DNA from: Maricaulis sp.
GTDB taxonomy: Bacteria > Pseudomonadota > Alphaproteobacteria > Caulobacterales > Maricaulaceae
Reading direction: 5' to 3'
Length of the DNA stretch: 64,000 bases
NCBI RefSeq assembly: GCF_015665295.1
Contig: NZ_JADFAJ010000018.1
Coordinates: forward strand, 19,989-83,988
Of this stretch, positions 8,800-17,736 are shown one piece after another. The number at the start of each line of letters is the position of its first letter. Positions within the stretch are counted from its first letter, which is position 1. Under the pieces are notes generated by a model. The model was not told where the DNA came from. It did no database searches and worked only from the letters and a program-made list of their open reading frames with translations. Position numbers and translations under genes: made by a program.

Positions 8800-9426
8800 T
8801 TACTGGCTGACCCAGACGATACGGGCGATCCAGGCAATATGGGTCAGCGGCAGGGTGATGCATGGGCGCAGCGGGTCGAGTGGCGTCAGGCGGACCCCCT
8901 GCACGGTCTTCTCGGCCAGCGTCCAGGCGGCCCGGCTTCCGTCGCGCCGCTGGATGATGACACGGTCGCCGACCCGCGTCGGCGCCTCATGTGACACCAC
9001 GAGCCGGTCGCCGGGTCGATAGACTGGCAGCATCGTCTCGTCCTGGACCGTCAGGGCATAGGCTTCCCCCGGGGCAAGGCCGGGAAAGGGAATGGCCTCC
9101 CAGTCGGCGCCGACCGGAAGGCCCGCCGCGTCGAAGGGGTCGCTGGTCCCGCCATCCGCCAGCCCGCGCGAGGGCAGGGCGGACGTTCGTGGCTGGCCGC
9201 TGATCAGGCCGGCAAAATCATCGAAACCCAGATTGGCAGCGGCCAGGGCCTTGGCGATGCTTTCGGTCGATGGCCAGCGCGCCTTCTTGCCGTCGGCGGA
9301 AACTCTTTTGGACGGGTTGAAGGTGGTTGAATCAAGGCCCGCGCGACGGGCCAATCCGGACGGGCTGGTCTGCGCGTGCCGGGCAAGGCGGTCGATCCCG
9401 CGCCAGATGTCCTCATGGGTCAGCAT
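8800..9426 (-). CDS. S24-domain transcriptional repressor lacking the usual protease dyad
   Basis: A 208-residue protein with an N-terminal helix-turn-helix (about residues 1-75, SGLARRAGLDSTTFNPSKR) and a C-terminal LexA/CI-type S24 fold (about residues 110-205, with MLPVYRPGDRLVV and GDRVIIQRRDG). In active relatives the nucleophile is the Ser of D-S-M and the base is the Lys of A-K-E-L. Here these positions read D-E-T-M and A-A-W-T-L, so Ser is replaced by Thr and Lys by Trp. Self-cleavage is therefore doubtful and it may be a constitutive or ligand-controlled regulator. The gene is divergent from the DUF952 gene. Confidence 0.8.
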   Translation of the reverse strand: MLTHEDIWRGIDRLARHAQTSPSGLARRAGLDSTTFNPSKRVSADGKKARWPSTESIAKALAAANLGFDDFAGLISGQPRTSALPSRGLADGGTSDPFDAAGLPVGADWEAIPFPGLAPGEAYALTVQDETMLPVYRPGDRLVVSHEAPTRVGDRVIIQRRDGSRAAWTLAEKTVQGVRLTPLDPLRPCITLPLTHIAWIARIVWVSQ

Positions 9427-9508
9427 GGGCGAGAAACGCTATAGGAAAATTGTCCCATGCGCGAGTCGCGTGCTTGCCCGAATCCGCCCCCGGGGCTAGT
9501 GGGTGCCC

Positions 9509-9868
9509 ATGACCACACGAACCGCATATCGACTGGCCACCATTGATCGCTGGTCGCAGGTGATGGCCGAGGGCCGCTTCACCGGTGATCCGCATGATGT
9601 CGCCGACGGTTTCATCCACCTGTCGGCTGCCGACCAGGTCGAGGGAACCTTGATCAAGCATTATGACAGCCATGAGCGCCTGCTTCTCGTCGAGATCGAC
9701 CTTGAGGCGCTGGGTGGCAGCGTGAAATGGGAGAAATCCCGGGGCGGCGCGCTCTTTCCGCATGTCTATGGCGCGATACCGGCCAGCGTCGTGCGGGGCA
9801 TCCGGCATGTCCGTCGCAATGAGGAGGGTGACTGGATCCTCCCGTCCGATCTGGAGAGCCGCTCATGA
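9509..9868 (+). CDS. DUF952 family protein
   Basis: A 119-residue cytoplasmic protein matching the DUF952 family (pattern YRLATIDRW, then GRFTGDPHDVADGFIHLS, then LLLVEIDLEAL, then FPHVYGAIP). DUF952 has an ADP-ribosyltransferase-like fold according to family knowledge, but no activity is established. It overlaps pyrD by four bases (ATGA), and this pairing with pyrD recurs in alphaproteobacteria. ATG 9509 is used; GTG 9503 is possible. Confidence 0.85.
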   Translation: MTTRTAYRLATIDRWSQVMAEGRFTGDPHDVADGFIHLSAADQVEGTLIKHYDSHERLLLVEIDLEALGGSVKWEKSRGGALFPHVYGAIPASVVRGIRHVRRNEEGDWILPSDLESRS

Positions 9869-10896
9869 TCCATGATCTCGCCACCCGGCTTCTGCACGCC
9901 TTCGAGCCGGAGACTGCCCACCGGCTGGGTCTCCTCGGACTCAAGGCCGGTCTCGGACCCCGTCAGCTGCGCCGCGATCCGGCGATACTCAAGACGTCGC
10001 TGGCGGGCCTCGATCTGCCGAATCCGGTGGGACTCGCTGCCGGCTTCGACAAGAATGCCGAAGCGCCGGATGCGCTGCTTGCAGCCGGTTTCGGCTTTGT
10101 TGAATGCGGCGCGGTGACACCGCGCAGCCAGGACGGCAAGCCACGTCCGCGCATTTTCCGGCTGGCCGAGGATCGCGCCGTCATCAACCGCATGGGATTC
10201 CCCAATCAGGGGCTCGACGTCTTCCGGGCGCGGCTGGAGAAACGCGCTGGGCGACCGGGTATCGTCGGCGTCAATCTCGGGGCCAATCTGGACAGTGAGG
10301 ACCGCGTCAGCGATTACGTCACCTGTCTGGCCGCGCTGCAGGACCTGGCGCAATTCTTCACGGTCAATGTCTCCTCGCCCAACACGCCCGGCCTGCGCAC
10401 GCTGCAATCCTCCAGTGCACTCGATGACTTGCTGACGGCTGTCGCGGCGGTTGGAGCCAAGGCTCCGGTCTTCCTGAAGATTGCGCCGGATATCGATGAC
10501 GCCGAAGCCGATGTGATGGTGTCGGCGATCACCCGCCACAAGCTGGATGGCATCATTATCTCCAACACCACCCTGACCCGGCCGGAAAGTCTTGTCAGCG
10601 GCCATATGGGCGAGGGGGGCGGCTTGTCCGGCCCGCCGATCTTCGCGCGCTCGACCGAGCTGGTCCGTGTCTTCCGCAAGGCGGCCGGACCGGAGATGGC
10701 GATCATTGGCGTCGGTGGCATCGCCTGTGCCGATACTGCCTACGCCAAGATCCGCGCCGGCGCCAATGCGATCCAGCTTTATACCGGCCTGATCTATGAG
10801 GGGCCCGGTCTGGTCCAGCGGATCAAGCGCGGACTCGCCGAGCGGCTTCAGGTGGACGGGTTCGCGTCGGTCGGCGAGGCTGTCGGCGTCGAGTGA
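9865..10896 (+). CDS. pyrD: Dihydroorotate dehydrogenase, class 2 (quinone)
   Basis: Oxidises dihydroorotate to orotate in pyrimidine synthesis and passes electrons to quinone at the inner membrane. The 343 residues carry the class 2 hallmarks: an N-terminal membrane-associating helix (HDLATRLLHAFEPETAHRLGL), the FMN-site pattern GLAAGFDKNAEA and GAVTPRSQDGKPRPR, and the catalytic serine in FFTVNVSSPNTPGLR. The C-terminal GVGGI and QLYTGLIYEGP motifs bind phosphate. It is coupled to the DUF952 gene, and its last 49 bases overlap the end of the MATE gene on the opposite strand. Confidence 0.95.
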   Translation: MIHDLATRLLHAFEPETAHRLGLLGLKAGLGPRQLRRDPAILKTSLAGLDLPNPVGLAAGFDKNAEAPDALLAAGFGFVECGAVTPRSQDGKPRPRIFRLAEDRAVINRMGFPNQGLDVFRARLEKRAGRPGIVGVNLGANLDSEDRVSDYVTCLAALQDLAQFFTVNVSSPNTPGLRTLQSSSALDDLLTAVAAVGAKAPVFLKIAPDIDDAEADVMVSAITRHKLDGIIISNTTLTRPESLVSGHMGEGGGLSGPPIFARSTELVRVFRKAAGPEMAIIGVGGIACADTAYAKIRAGANAIQLYTGLIYEGPGLVQRIKRGLAERLQVDGFASVGEAVGVE

Positions 10897-12215
10897 AGCC
10901 GGTGCTCGAGCGCCGGATAGGCGCTCATCAGGGTCGCGGCGCGAGCCAGGTAGAAGATCAGGAAAGCCGCCCAGACGCCGTGATTGGCGTAGAGGGGTGA
11001 CAGGATCGCGTCGGCGGCAAGATAGACCGCGACGGCGACCAGTCCGGCATTGCGCAGTATCTTGCCACTTGTCGTGCCGATGAAGATGCCATCCATCAAC
11101 CAGGCTGGCGCGCCCAGCAGCGGCACCACGGCGCACCAGGGCAGGTAGGCGATCGCCGCGGCGCGGGCTTCGGGGTCTTCGATGAGCGCGGTCAGGGCGG
11201 TCGGGCCGAACAGCCAGGTCGCGATTGCAAAGGCGCCGCCGGCCAGCAGCATGGGTTCGCCCGTCAACAGGACCGAGCGCCGCAGATCGGTCACCGAGCG
11301 TCGACCGAAGGCGCGTCCCGCCTCGGTCTCGGCCACGAAGGCGAAGGCATCAAGGACGAAGGCCCAGACCGAGATGACCTGCAGCAGGACGTGATTGCCG
11401 GCCAGCGCTGCCGTGCCCTGCCGGGCGCCGGCATTGGCGAACCAGGTAAAGCCGATCACCAGGCACCAGGTCCGGATCATCAGGTTCACATTGACCTGGA
11501 ACAATTCGCGGATGGCGGCGGGATCTAGCAGGCGGGCACGGTCAAGAACGCCGTCGGCCCAGCCCTCCTGGCGGCGCAGCGTATCAGCCATGAAGGCCAG
11601 TCCGACCAGGAGTGCGACCCATTCGGCGATTGCGGTCGCGGCGCCAACCCCGCCCGGTCCAAGACCCAGCCCGAGCACGAACCACAGATCAAGGGCGATA
11701 TTGACCAGGCTGAAGACGACATAGATGGCGAGCGTCGCGGCATTGCGTCCCAGTCCGATCAGCCAGCCCGAGAGCGCAAAGCAGGCCAGGGCGGCCGGTG
11801 CCCCCCAGGCGCGGGCGAGGAGGTAGTCGGCGCCCTTGTCCTCGACGCGGGCCTCGCCCTGCAGGAGGGCAAAGCCGCCCAGTGCGATCAGGTCGCGAAG
11901 CAGGAAGATGGCCAGCCCGAAGGCGGCGGCTATCGCGAGGGCTCTCAGCAGGATGCGCTGGGTCTCGGCGCGCTCTCCGGCCCCGTCCGCCTGGGCAGTC
12001 AGGCCGGTTGTGCCCATGCGCAGGAAGTAGAAGCTCCAGTAGAAGACCGAGAACAGCGCGCCGCCCAGCGCCACGCCGCCGAGGTCAGCCTTGTCGCCGG
12101 ACAGGCCGAGCACGAAGGTGTCGGCGACTCCGGCGAGCGGGACGGCAGCATTGGCAAAGACGAGGGGCCAGGCACGCTTGATGACGTCGAGCCGGGTCAG
12201 GGACGGAACAGACAT
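10848..12215 (-). CDS. MATE family efflux transporter (DinF-like)
   Basis: A 455-residue inner-membrane protein with about twelve hydrophobic segments in two similar halves. The start KRAWPLVFANAAVPLAGVADT and YFLRMGTTGLTAQADG are typical of the DinF branch of MATE exporters, which use a sodium or proton gradient to expel cationic drugs. I use ATG 12215; GTG 12224 is three codons upstream. The 3' end overlaps pyrD by 49 bases in convergent orientation. Confidence 0.9.
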   Translation of the reverse strand: MSVPSLTRLDVIKRAWPLVFANAAVPLAGVADTFVLGLSGDKADLGGVALGGALFSVFYWSFYFLRMGTTGLTAQADGAGERAETQRILLRALAIAAAFGLAIFLLRDLIALGGFALLQGEARVEDKGADYLLARAWGAPAALACFALSGWLIGLGRNAATLAIYVVFSLVNIALDLWFVLGLGLGPGGVGAATAIAEWVALLVGLAFMADTLRRQEGWADGVLDRARLLDPAAIRELFQVNVNLMIRTWCLVIGFTWFANAGARQGTAALAGNHVLLQVISVWAFVLDAFAFVAETEAGRAFGRRSVTDLRRSVLLTGEPMLLAGGAFAIATWLFGPTALTALIEDPEARAAAIAYLPWCAVVPLLGAPAWLMDGIFIGTTSGKILRNAGLVAVAVYLAADAILSPLYANHGVWAAFLIFYLARAATLMSAYPALEHRLHSTPTASPTDANPST

Positions 12216-12262
12216 GTCCCGCACCTAGCCCGGCCCGCCGAGGCAGGCAATAGACGAACAGG

Positions 12263-12607
12263 TCAGCCCTGATCCGTCGTCGAGGCTTCGGCCAGGGTCA
12301 GCGCGCGCGAGCGATGCAGCTCGAGCTGGTCGAGGGCGCGAGCGGTGGAATCGCGGATGCAGGCGGTGAGCGCCACAGGACGCAACAGGTCGCCCAGCAA
12401 TTGCGCCCGGCAGACATTGCGGGCCGCGGTCTCAATCCGCCCGCGCAGGCTCTGATAGCGCGCCGGATCGGTCAGGTCCGCAGCTTCAAAGGGGATCTCG
12501 GCCAGGGTGTGCGCCGGCGGTTCGGCAGCGCTGTTGCCTGCCGGTCCGGCCAGGGCTGTTGCCAGGGCGAACAGGCCGACGGTGGGGACGAAAATGGGGT
12601 GTCTCAT
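12263..12607 (-). CDS. UrcA family secreted protein
   Basis: A 114-residue protein with a signal peptide (FVPTVGLFALATALAGPAGNSAA) and a mature part with the UrcA pattern: EIPFEAADLTDPARYQSLRGRIETAARNVC, then a second cysteine in ACIRDSTARALDQL. The two cysteines probably form a disulfide in the periplasm. UrcA proteins are frequent in Caulobacterales and Sphingomonadales, and their function is unknown. ATG 12607 follows GGAG; upstream in-frame starts would add an untypical leader. A second family member lies at 13223-13543. Confidence 0.85.
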   Translation of the reverse strand: MRHPIFVPTVGLFALATALAGPAGNSAAEPPAHTLAEIPFEAADLTDPARYQSLRGRIETAARNVCRAQLLGDLLRPVALTACIRDSTARALDQLELHRSRALTLAEASTTDQG

Positions 12608-12724
12608 GGTGTTCTCCAGGATGGGCTCCTGCATCATGCAAACATGCATGGCGCGGCGGGTCTTATTTGGTAAGGCCTGATCGGGAGTCCATAGGGAGAG
12701 TGCCAAGTTAGATCTTGGGCATCA

Positions 12725-12738
12725 ATACAAAAATGTAT
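12725..12738. promoter_or_regulatory. AT-rich dyad upstream of the UrcA gene
   Basis: ATACA-AAAA-TGTAT is a perfect inverted repeat in a GC-rich setting. It lies about 120 bases upstream of the UrcA start codon and just downstream of the DCC gene's stop. An operator is plausible; no T-run supports a terminator. Confidence 0.3.
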
Positions 12739-12755
12739 AGTGACGGGATCGACTG

Positions 12756-13124
12756 TCAGTCCGAGCGGGCGCAGACATCGTCACGGCAGGTCTGCCGGGG
12801 CCGGTAAGGCGCGATCAGGCGATAGACGCGGTCAAGCGGGATGCGGATCCAGGCCGGTCGCGTCAGCCATGCCAGCCAACCCCATCCCGGTGTCCGCTCC
12901 CAGATCGCCAGGAAGGCCGCCCAGCCATCGACCACAAGCCCGTCGGGCAATCGGACATGCAGGCTGGCGAGTGCCGCGTCACGATCAACATCGCCCGGCA
13001 TGTCGCCATTGCAATCGTGGAGCTGGATGAGATCCGGGGCGCGCCGCACATAGCCGGCCATCTCGTGTCGGCAGATCGGGCAGAGCCCGTCATAATAGGC
13101 GGTAACGGCATTGGTGTGTGTCAT
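12756..13124 (-). CDS. DCC family thiol-disulfide-like protein (DUF393)
   Basis: A 122-residue protein starting with the DCC signature YYDGLCPICRHEM (residues about 10-22), in which CPIC resembles a thioredoxin active site. The C-terminal part, with PAWIRIPLDRVYRLIAPYR, completes the DUF393 domain. Family members are predicted thiol oxidoreductases with no firm substrate. I start at ATG 13124, directly before the conserved region; the frame is open further upstream but without homology. Confidence 0.88.
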   Translation of the reverse strand: MTHTNAVTAYYDGLCPICRHEMAGYVRRAPDLIQLHDCNGDMPGDVDRDAALASLHVRLPDGLVVDGWAAFLAIWERTPGWGWLAWLTRPAWIRIPLDRVYRLIAPYRPRQTCRDDVCARSD

Positions 13125-13222
13125 GCGGCCAGATTGCACCCTGTGCGCCCGTTGCGCGAGAGGGCACAGCGTCGCAGGCGACCGCGCCAGCCCCCGGGGC
13201 GGCCGCCTGGAAGCCTGGTCGT

Positions 13223-13543
13223 TTACTGCGCGCTGATCACGACCGCTACGTCGCGGCTGTTGACTTCGGCGTGCTGGCGATTGAGCTGGGACATCGCGTC
13301 CGAGAAAGTCGCATCGAAACACGCTTCGCGGACACGGATGGCAACGATGCCGTGCAGGCCGTGCGGCCGGCAAACCCGTTCGGTGGCTTCGCGGATACGG
13401 TTCTCGACCGAAGTCCATCCTGCTTCACTTTCAAGGTCTGCGGTATGAAAGTGAATGACCTGGCTGGGCGCATTGTCGGCACTGACAGCAATCGGTGTCA
13501 GGCTCAGGCTCGCAGCGATTGCGGCCATGGATGTGATAAGCAT
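13223..13543 (-). CDS. UrcA family secreted protein (second copy)
   Basis: A 106-residue protein with a signal peptide (MLITSMAAIAASLSLTPIAV then SADN) and the UrcA pattern VIHFHTADLESEAGWTSVENRIREATERVC with a second cysteine in VREACFDATFSDAMSQL. GAGGAG lies seven bases before ATG 13543. The two UrcA proteins in this window are clearly diverged from each other, so they are old paralogues rather than a recent duplication. Role unknown. Confidence 0.85.
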   Translation of the reverse strand: MLITSMAAIAASLSLTPIAVSADNAPSQVIHFHTADLESEAGWTSVENRIREATERVCRPHGLHGIVAIRVREACFDATFSDAMSQLNRQHAEVNSRDVAVVISAQ

Positions 13544-13757
13544 GGGGCTGTCTCCTCAGGCGTGGCCGGTCACCCCTCTGTGACCTGTCACCACGACATC
13601 AAGACTGCCCGTCGCCGACTCTCTGCGCCCTGACCGGCTCAGTAAACCTTTGAGAGAATTCGGTTAGAAAATGTCGCGCTTGTAAGGGCGAGGTAAGCCT
13701 GATTCAGGTTTGCGCGACGAATGGGAGCGTTTCGGATCCCAACGACACCCGTCCGGC

Positions 13758-14183
13758 TCACAGTGCCTCGGAACTGCCCTGCGCCGGCGTAATCAGGAAA
13801 TGCCCGTGCAGGGTCGCAACCGGGGCATCAATCCGGTTTTGCCAGGCTTCGACGCGGACATTGGCGACGCGGCGACCGGAGCGCGCGACGACGGCCCGCG
13901 CATAGACATCCTGGGCCCGCGCCGGACGCAGATAGTCAATGGCCACATCGATCGGCTTGGGCAGGCGTTCGAGCGGCTGGCTGGCGAGCAATGAGGCCGA
14001 GGCCACGATTTCAAGGAAGGCGCCGACGGCACCGCCATGCAGGGCCGGGATCAGCGGATTGCCAACAAGGTGGTCGGCAAAGGGCAGGACGCCGGTCAAC
14101 TCATTGCCCCGGCGGTCAAGCCGGACGCCGAAGCGGGCCACATAGGGCGCCGCCATGAGGGTTTCGAGCAGAACCGGATTCAT
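13758..14183 (-). CDS. Hotdog-fold thioesterase, PaiI type (gene 2 of pair)
   Basis: A 141-residue protein of the PaaI/hotdog family. It keeps the pattern LVGNPLIPALHGGAVGAFLEIVA (active-site helix with HGG) and the DYLRPARAQDVYARA strand. Such enzymes hydrolyse acyl- or aryl-CoA thioesters. It overlaps the preceding thioesterase gene by four bases (ATGA), and the two share this architecture; they may form a hetero-oligomer or act on different acyl-CoAs. The substrate is not determinable here. Confidence 0.85.
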   Translation of the reverse strand: MNPVLLETLMAAPYVARFGVRLDRRGNELTGVLPFADHLVGNPLIPALHGGAVGAFLEIVASASLLASQPLERLPKPIDVAIDYLRPARAQDVYARAVVARSGRRVANVRVEAWQNRIDAPVATLHGHFLITPAQGSSEAL

Positions 14184-14668
14184 TCCATCCGCCCTTCGGT
14201 ATAGGCGCGACGGGCACGTTCCTGTGCCGCCTTGGAGGCCTTGGTGATCATGAAGGCGGCCTGGGCGATGGCGACCGGGTCGTCCGGATCGCCATCATGG
14301 GCCGTGGCCCGGACAAAAGCGACGAGGCCGTGTGATTTGAGGCAGCTGGCCTCGGCGGTGACATCCAGGCCCGGCCTGGCCGGTCGCAGATAGTCGATCC
14401 GCAGATCGAGCGTCGCGGGTGTGTCCTTGGCACCGAAACCGGCAAAGGCCGCCATGCCGCAGGCATGGTCGAGCAGGGCGGTTATCACGCCGCCATGCAG
14501 TGTTCCGGCATCCGGGTCACCGACCAGGCTTTCATCATAGCGCGCGCCCATCACCGCCCGTCCGGGTGTCAGGGCCTTGAGCGACAGGCCCAGCGCGACG
14601 GCATGCGGCGAACCGTCCACGATCAGCGGAGCGATGGAATCGAGGCGGGACTGTATGTCGTCGGTCAT
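14180..14668 (-). CDS. Hotdog-fold thioesterase, PaaI type (gene 1 of pair)
   Basis: A 162-residue hotdog protein with the PaaI signature GDPDAGTLHGGVITALLDHACGMAA (HGG followed by the acidic position D) and the DLRIDYLRPARPG strand. It is predicted to cleave acyl-CoA thioesters in the cytoplasm. It is longer at both ends than its partner at 13758-14183, to which it is translationally coupled. Confidence 0.87.
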   Translation of the reverse strand: MTDDIQSRLDSIAPLIVDGSPHAVALGLSLKALTPGRAVMGARYDESLVGDPDAGTLHGGVITALLDHACGMAAFAGFGAKDTPATLDLRIDYLRPARPGLDVTAEASCLKSHGLVAFVRATAHDGDPDDPVAIAQAAFMITKASKAAQERARRAYTEGRME

Positions 14669-14728
14669 GGCGATCCTGCGGGTCTGGACAGACTTGATAA
14701 GCCAGCCCGGCCCGTCCCGGAAGCCGCC

Positions 14729-15562
14729 TTAGCGGCGCCCCATGCGCTTGGCGACGACCTGTTCGAGGCCGGACACGACCGGTTCACGCAACGGATTGCC
14801 GTCCTCAGCCATGCGGGCGAGCTGAGCGAGGGCGGCGCGGTGCATCTCGACGACCTCGGCTTCGACTGCCGTATATTCGTGCACTGCCGTGATAAAGCGC
14901 TGCAGGGAGCGGCCGACGCGAATGGCCAGCCGGTCCCCGGTGAGTTGCGTTTCGTGGGACAGTGCAATCGCGGCGGCGCGGGCGGCGGCCAGGGGCGTCG
15001 TCAGGTCGTCGGCAACGTCGGCCATGCGCTTGTAGGCCGGACCATGTGCCTTGCGCGGACGTCTTCGGCGGTCGGGTCCGGTGAACCGCGATGCGCTGAT
15101 GAAGGCACGTGGCTGGGCGTGGAGTGACCGCAGCCGGTCCTGCAGCGTCACAGGGGCGATCGGTGTGATCAGGAACTCGGAAACCCCGGCATCACGCGCC
15201 CGCTCGATTTCCCGCCGCGAGCGCGGTTGGGAAATCAGGACAATCGGTGTGTCGCGGTAGGGGGCATTTTCGGTCTCGCGGATCGACCGCACGAGTTTCA
15301 GGCGGTCTTCCGCCGGATCGTCATGCTCGTGCCAGTCCGCAATGATGACACTCGGCGTCCGTTCGCCAATCTGGGCCATCGCGGCGTCGCCACGTTTGGC
15401 GATCATGACGTTTTCGGCGCCACCATCCCGCAGGAGGCCGATCAGCATATTGCGCAGGAAGCCGTTCGACTCAAGCAGCAGCGGGGCTCCGCTGCAGGCC
15501 TGGAAGTCGGTGGCGGGCATGGTCGTGGCCGCACTTGACGGGTTTCGCACAAGGGATGTCAT
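14729..15562 (-). CDS. Receiver-domain response regulator with helical C-terminus
   Basis: A 277-residue protein. Residues about 20-145 look like a CheY-type receiver: LLLESNGFLRNMLIGLLRDGG, the likely phosphoacceptor Asp in VIIADWHEHDDP, and LISQPRSRREIERARDAGVSEFLITPI, where the usual Lys after beta-5 is replaced (LITP instead of LxKP). The rest is helical with no DNA-binding domain. This layout occurs in Caulobacterales signalling proteins. The loss of the conserved lysine suggests altered or absent phosphorylation control. The start is uncertain: ATG 15562 or ATG 15580. Confidence 0.7.
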   Translation of the reverse strand: MTSLVRNPSSAATTMPATDFQACSGAPLLLESNGFLRNMLIGLLRDGGAENVMIAKRGDAAMAQIGERTPSVIIADWHEHDDPAEDRLKLVRSIRETENAPYRDTPIVLISQPRSRREIERARDAGVSEFLITPIAPVTLQDRLRSLHAQPRAFISASRFTGPDRRRRPRKAHGPAYKRMADVADDLTTPLAAARAAAIALSHETQLTGDRLAIRVGRSLQRFITAVHEYTAVEAEVVEMHRAALAQLARMAEDGNPLREPVVSGLEQVVAKRMGRR

Positions 15563-15636
15563 GCCAATCCCGTAACCCATCTTCCTTGCCAACCGGCAAA
15601 GGAGGATAGTTAACGAAAGCGGAATGTCGGCCGGAC

Positions 15637-15957
15637 TCAGTTGCGCCGCAGGGCACCGAGGACCCGGAACACGATCCAGATCGGAATGACCAGGATGGCG
15701 CCGAGCAGGAAGTATTCGATCGCCCAGCCCACCGAATGGGTCAGGAAATCGATGAACCGTCCCCAGGATTCCGCAATGGTCCCGAAAAAGTCGACCCAGA
15801 GCCGGCGTGGATTGACGTGGAAGGCGGCCAGGACAAAGCCGGCCAGGACACACAGGACCACGACGCGGATGATGTCGGTCGAGCCGACCCGGATCAGGCG
15901 CTGGACGAATGTGGTGCGGCCGGTGGGGCGGCTGCTCGATGTATCGCGATCTGTCAT
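15637..15957 (-). CDS. Small inner-membrane protein (DUF6460-like)
   Basis: A 106-residue protein with two membrane segments: VVVLCVLAGFVLAAF (about residues 33-47) and WAIEYFLLGAILVIPIWIVFRVLGALR near the C-terminus, which ends in a positive tail. It resembles the DUF6460 proteins of alphaproteobacteria, from memory and without a search. No catalytic motif. It is followed leftward by the receiver-domain gene and preceded by the MscS gene, all on the minus strand. Confidence 0.6.
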   Translation of the reverse strand: MTDRDTSSSRPTGRTTFVQRLIRVGSTDIIRVVVLCVLAGFVLAAFHVNPRRLWVDFFGTIAESWGRFIDFLTHSVGWAIEYFLLGAILVIPIWIVFRVLGALRRN

Positions 15958-16017
15958 GCGGTCAGCTTACCCCCAAATGCGGCGCAATCGGGGCCGCAGC
16001 CCCGATGCCCGTGCGGA

Positions 16018-16848
16018 TCAGCCCTTGCGGGCGATATTGACGCGATGCGGGTAGGGAATGGAGATGCCGTTCTTGTCAAAGGCCTCTTTGACATTCTTCA
16101 TCGCATCGAAATGCACGCCCCAGTAATCACCGGTATTGCACCAGGCGCGGGTCACGATATCGACCGAGCTTTCGCCGTGGGCCTTGACCGCGGTGAAGAC
16201 CGCCGGGTCGGAATGGACCCGCTCGTCGGCGCCGATCGTGTCGCTGATCACCTGCATCGCCTTGGAAATGTCATCGCCATAATCGATCGAAAAGACAAGA
16301 TCGACGCGGCGGGTCGGATTGGCGGAATAATTGGTGATCGTGTCACCCCAGGACTTGCCGTTGGGGATGATGATTTTCTTGTTGTCACCGGTCGCCAGCA
16401 CCGTCGTGAAAAGTGTGATTTCCTGGACTGCGCCGGACGTGCCCGCCAGTTCCACCCAGTCGCCGAGACGATAGGGGCGGAACAGGATCAGCATGACGCC
16501 GGCGGCGAGGTTGGACAGCGTGCCCTGCAGGGCCAGACCGATCGCCAGCGAAGCCGCGCCGAGTGTTGCGACGAAGCTGGTCGTGGGAATGCCGAATGTG
16601 CCGAGCATGGCGATGACGACCATCGCCATGATGCCGTAATAGGCCAGTGATCCGAAAAAGCTGCCCAGCGTGTCGTCCATGCGCTCGCTCTTGAGCACGG
16701 CATTGCGGATCGCCTTGCGAACCGAGCCGGCAATCGCCAGGCCGACGATGAGAATGATGGCGGCGAGCACGACATTGGTGCTGGCTGCAATACCGGTCTC
16801 GACCAGGGTCGCGAGCGTTTCCGGATTCATGAGGTCTTCGGGATTCAT
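16018..16848 (-). CDS. Small-conductance mechanosensitive channel, MscS family
   Basis: A 276-residue inner-membrane channel, close to the length of E. coli MscS (286). Three membrane helices are followed by the pore-lining third helix with Gly/Ala packing (VATLGAASLAIGLALQGTLSNLAAGVMLIL) and the beta domain FRPYRLGDWVELAG; NKKIIIPNGKSWGDTITNYS is a family hallmark. It opens under membrane tension to release solutes. AGGGGGG precedes ATG 16848. Confidence 0.93.
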   Translation of the reverse strand: MNPEDLMNPETLATLVETGIAASTNVVLAAIILIVGLAIAGSVRKAIRNAVLKSERMDDTLGSFFGSLAYYGIMAMVVIAMLGTFGIPTTSFVATLGAASLAIGLALQGTLSNLAAGVMLILFRPYRLGDWVELAGTSGAVQEITLFTTVLATGDNKKIIIPNGKSWGDTITNYSANPTRRVDLVFSIDYGDDISKAMQVISDTIGADERVHSDPAVFTAVKAHGESSVDIVTRAWCNTGDYWGVHFDAMKNVKEAFDKNGISIPYPHRVNIARKG

Positions 16849-16923
16849 GGCTTGCCCCCCTTGGCATTCAGTCCTGAAAATCTCCCTAGCACCCTTCTCC
16901 CGGCAAGGGAAAGCGCGTTTTGA

Positions 16924-17655
16924 TCAGCCGTCGCCACGCTCTGCGGTGCTGGGCTGCGTACCGCGCACGATGTCGATTTTCTGCCAGATCTTGGCCGACA
17001 TGTTGGAGGTCAGGCTCTCAATGTCATTGACCGCGGCGATCACGACGGGATCGCGCGAGCTTTGGGCGTAAAGCGCGGCAATCTTGCCCGCCAGGCTGAG
17101 CGCCTCCGCGCAATAATCGAGATAGCGGCCCAACTCGAACTCGGTCATGGCCCGCTCGGGCGAGGCGGCAGTGCGCGGCCCCAGACGCAGCAGCGCTGTC
17201 GGATCCTTGGTCAGCTGGTGCATGTCGATGACATGGGCGATCGAGCGCAATTCGTGCAGGTCATCCAGCGCTAGCGAGCGCTTCAGGCGTTCCTCGACCC
17301 GGGTCAGGGTAAAGATCGCGACGGCTGCCAGAATGACGATGTTCAACCCGGCTTCGACGCCTTCGAATACGGTGAAGACGTCAGCCTGCCCGCTGTTGAC
17401 CTGGGCCCAGGCGAATACCTGGGTGCCGACGTAGACCAGGCCCGCAAGCGCGAGCAGGACCGCGAGCAGCGTACCGCTGCGCAGGAGAAAATAGGGACGG
17501 GACAGTCGCTGGCTGCGCCGACGGTCACGCTTGGCGAGGCCGATCAGCTCGTCGATGACATTATTGAGGCTGGCGCTGGCGAAACGGTCACGGCATCGCG
17601 CCGCGAGGCGTTCCAGCGTGGCCACAATATGATCCGAACTGAGTTGCCTGAACAC
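16924..17655 (-). CDS. Membrane protein of unknown function, two helices
   Basis: A 243-residue protein with a basic N-terminal helix region, two membrane segments (LLRSGTLLAVLLALAGLVYVG and AGLNIVILAAVAIFTLTRV) and a helical cytoplasmic C-terminal half (LHELRSIAHVIDMHQLTKDP). I do not recognise the family. The gene begins with GTG 17655 behind GGGGGG. It may belong to the same minus-strand cluster as the MscS gene, 75 bases downstream. Confidence 0.6.
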   Translation of the reverse strand: MFRQLSSDHIVATLERLAARCRDRFASASLNNVIDELIGLAKRDRRRSQRLSRPYFLLRSGTLLAVLLALAGLVYVGTQVFAWAQVNSGQADVFTVFEGVEAGLNIVILAAVAIFTLTRVEERLKRSLALDDLHELRSIAHVIDMHQLTKDPTALLRLGPRTAASPERAMTEFELGRYLDYCAEALSLAGKIAALYAQSSRDPVVIAAVNDIESLTSNMSAKIWQKIDIVRGTQPSTAERGDG

Positions 17656-17736
17656 GACGCCCCCCCTGCGCGCGGCCTCTCATCGGCAGGCAGCAACCCA
17701 GTCCTAGCCCGGACAGGCCGGACCTGTCACGCCGGT

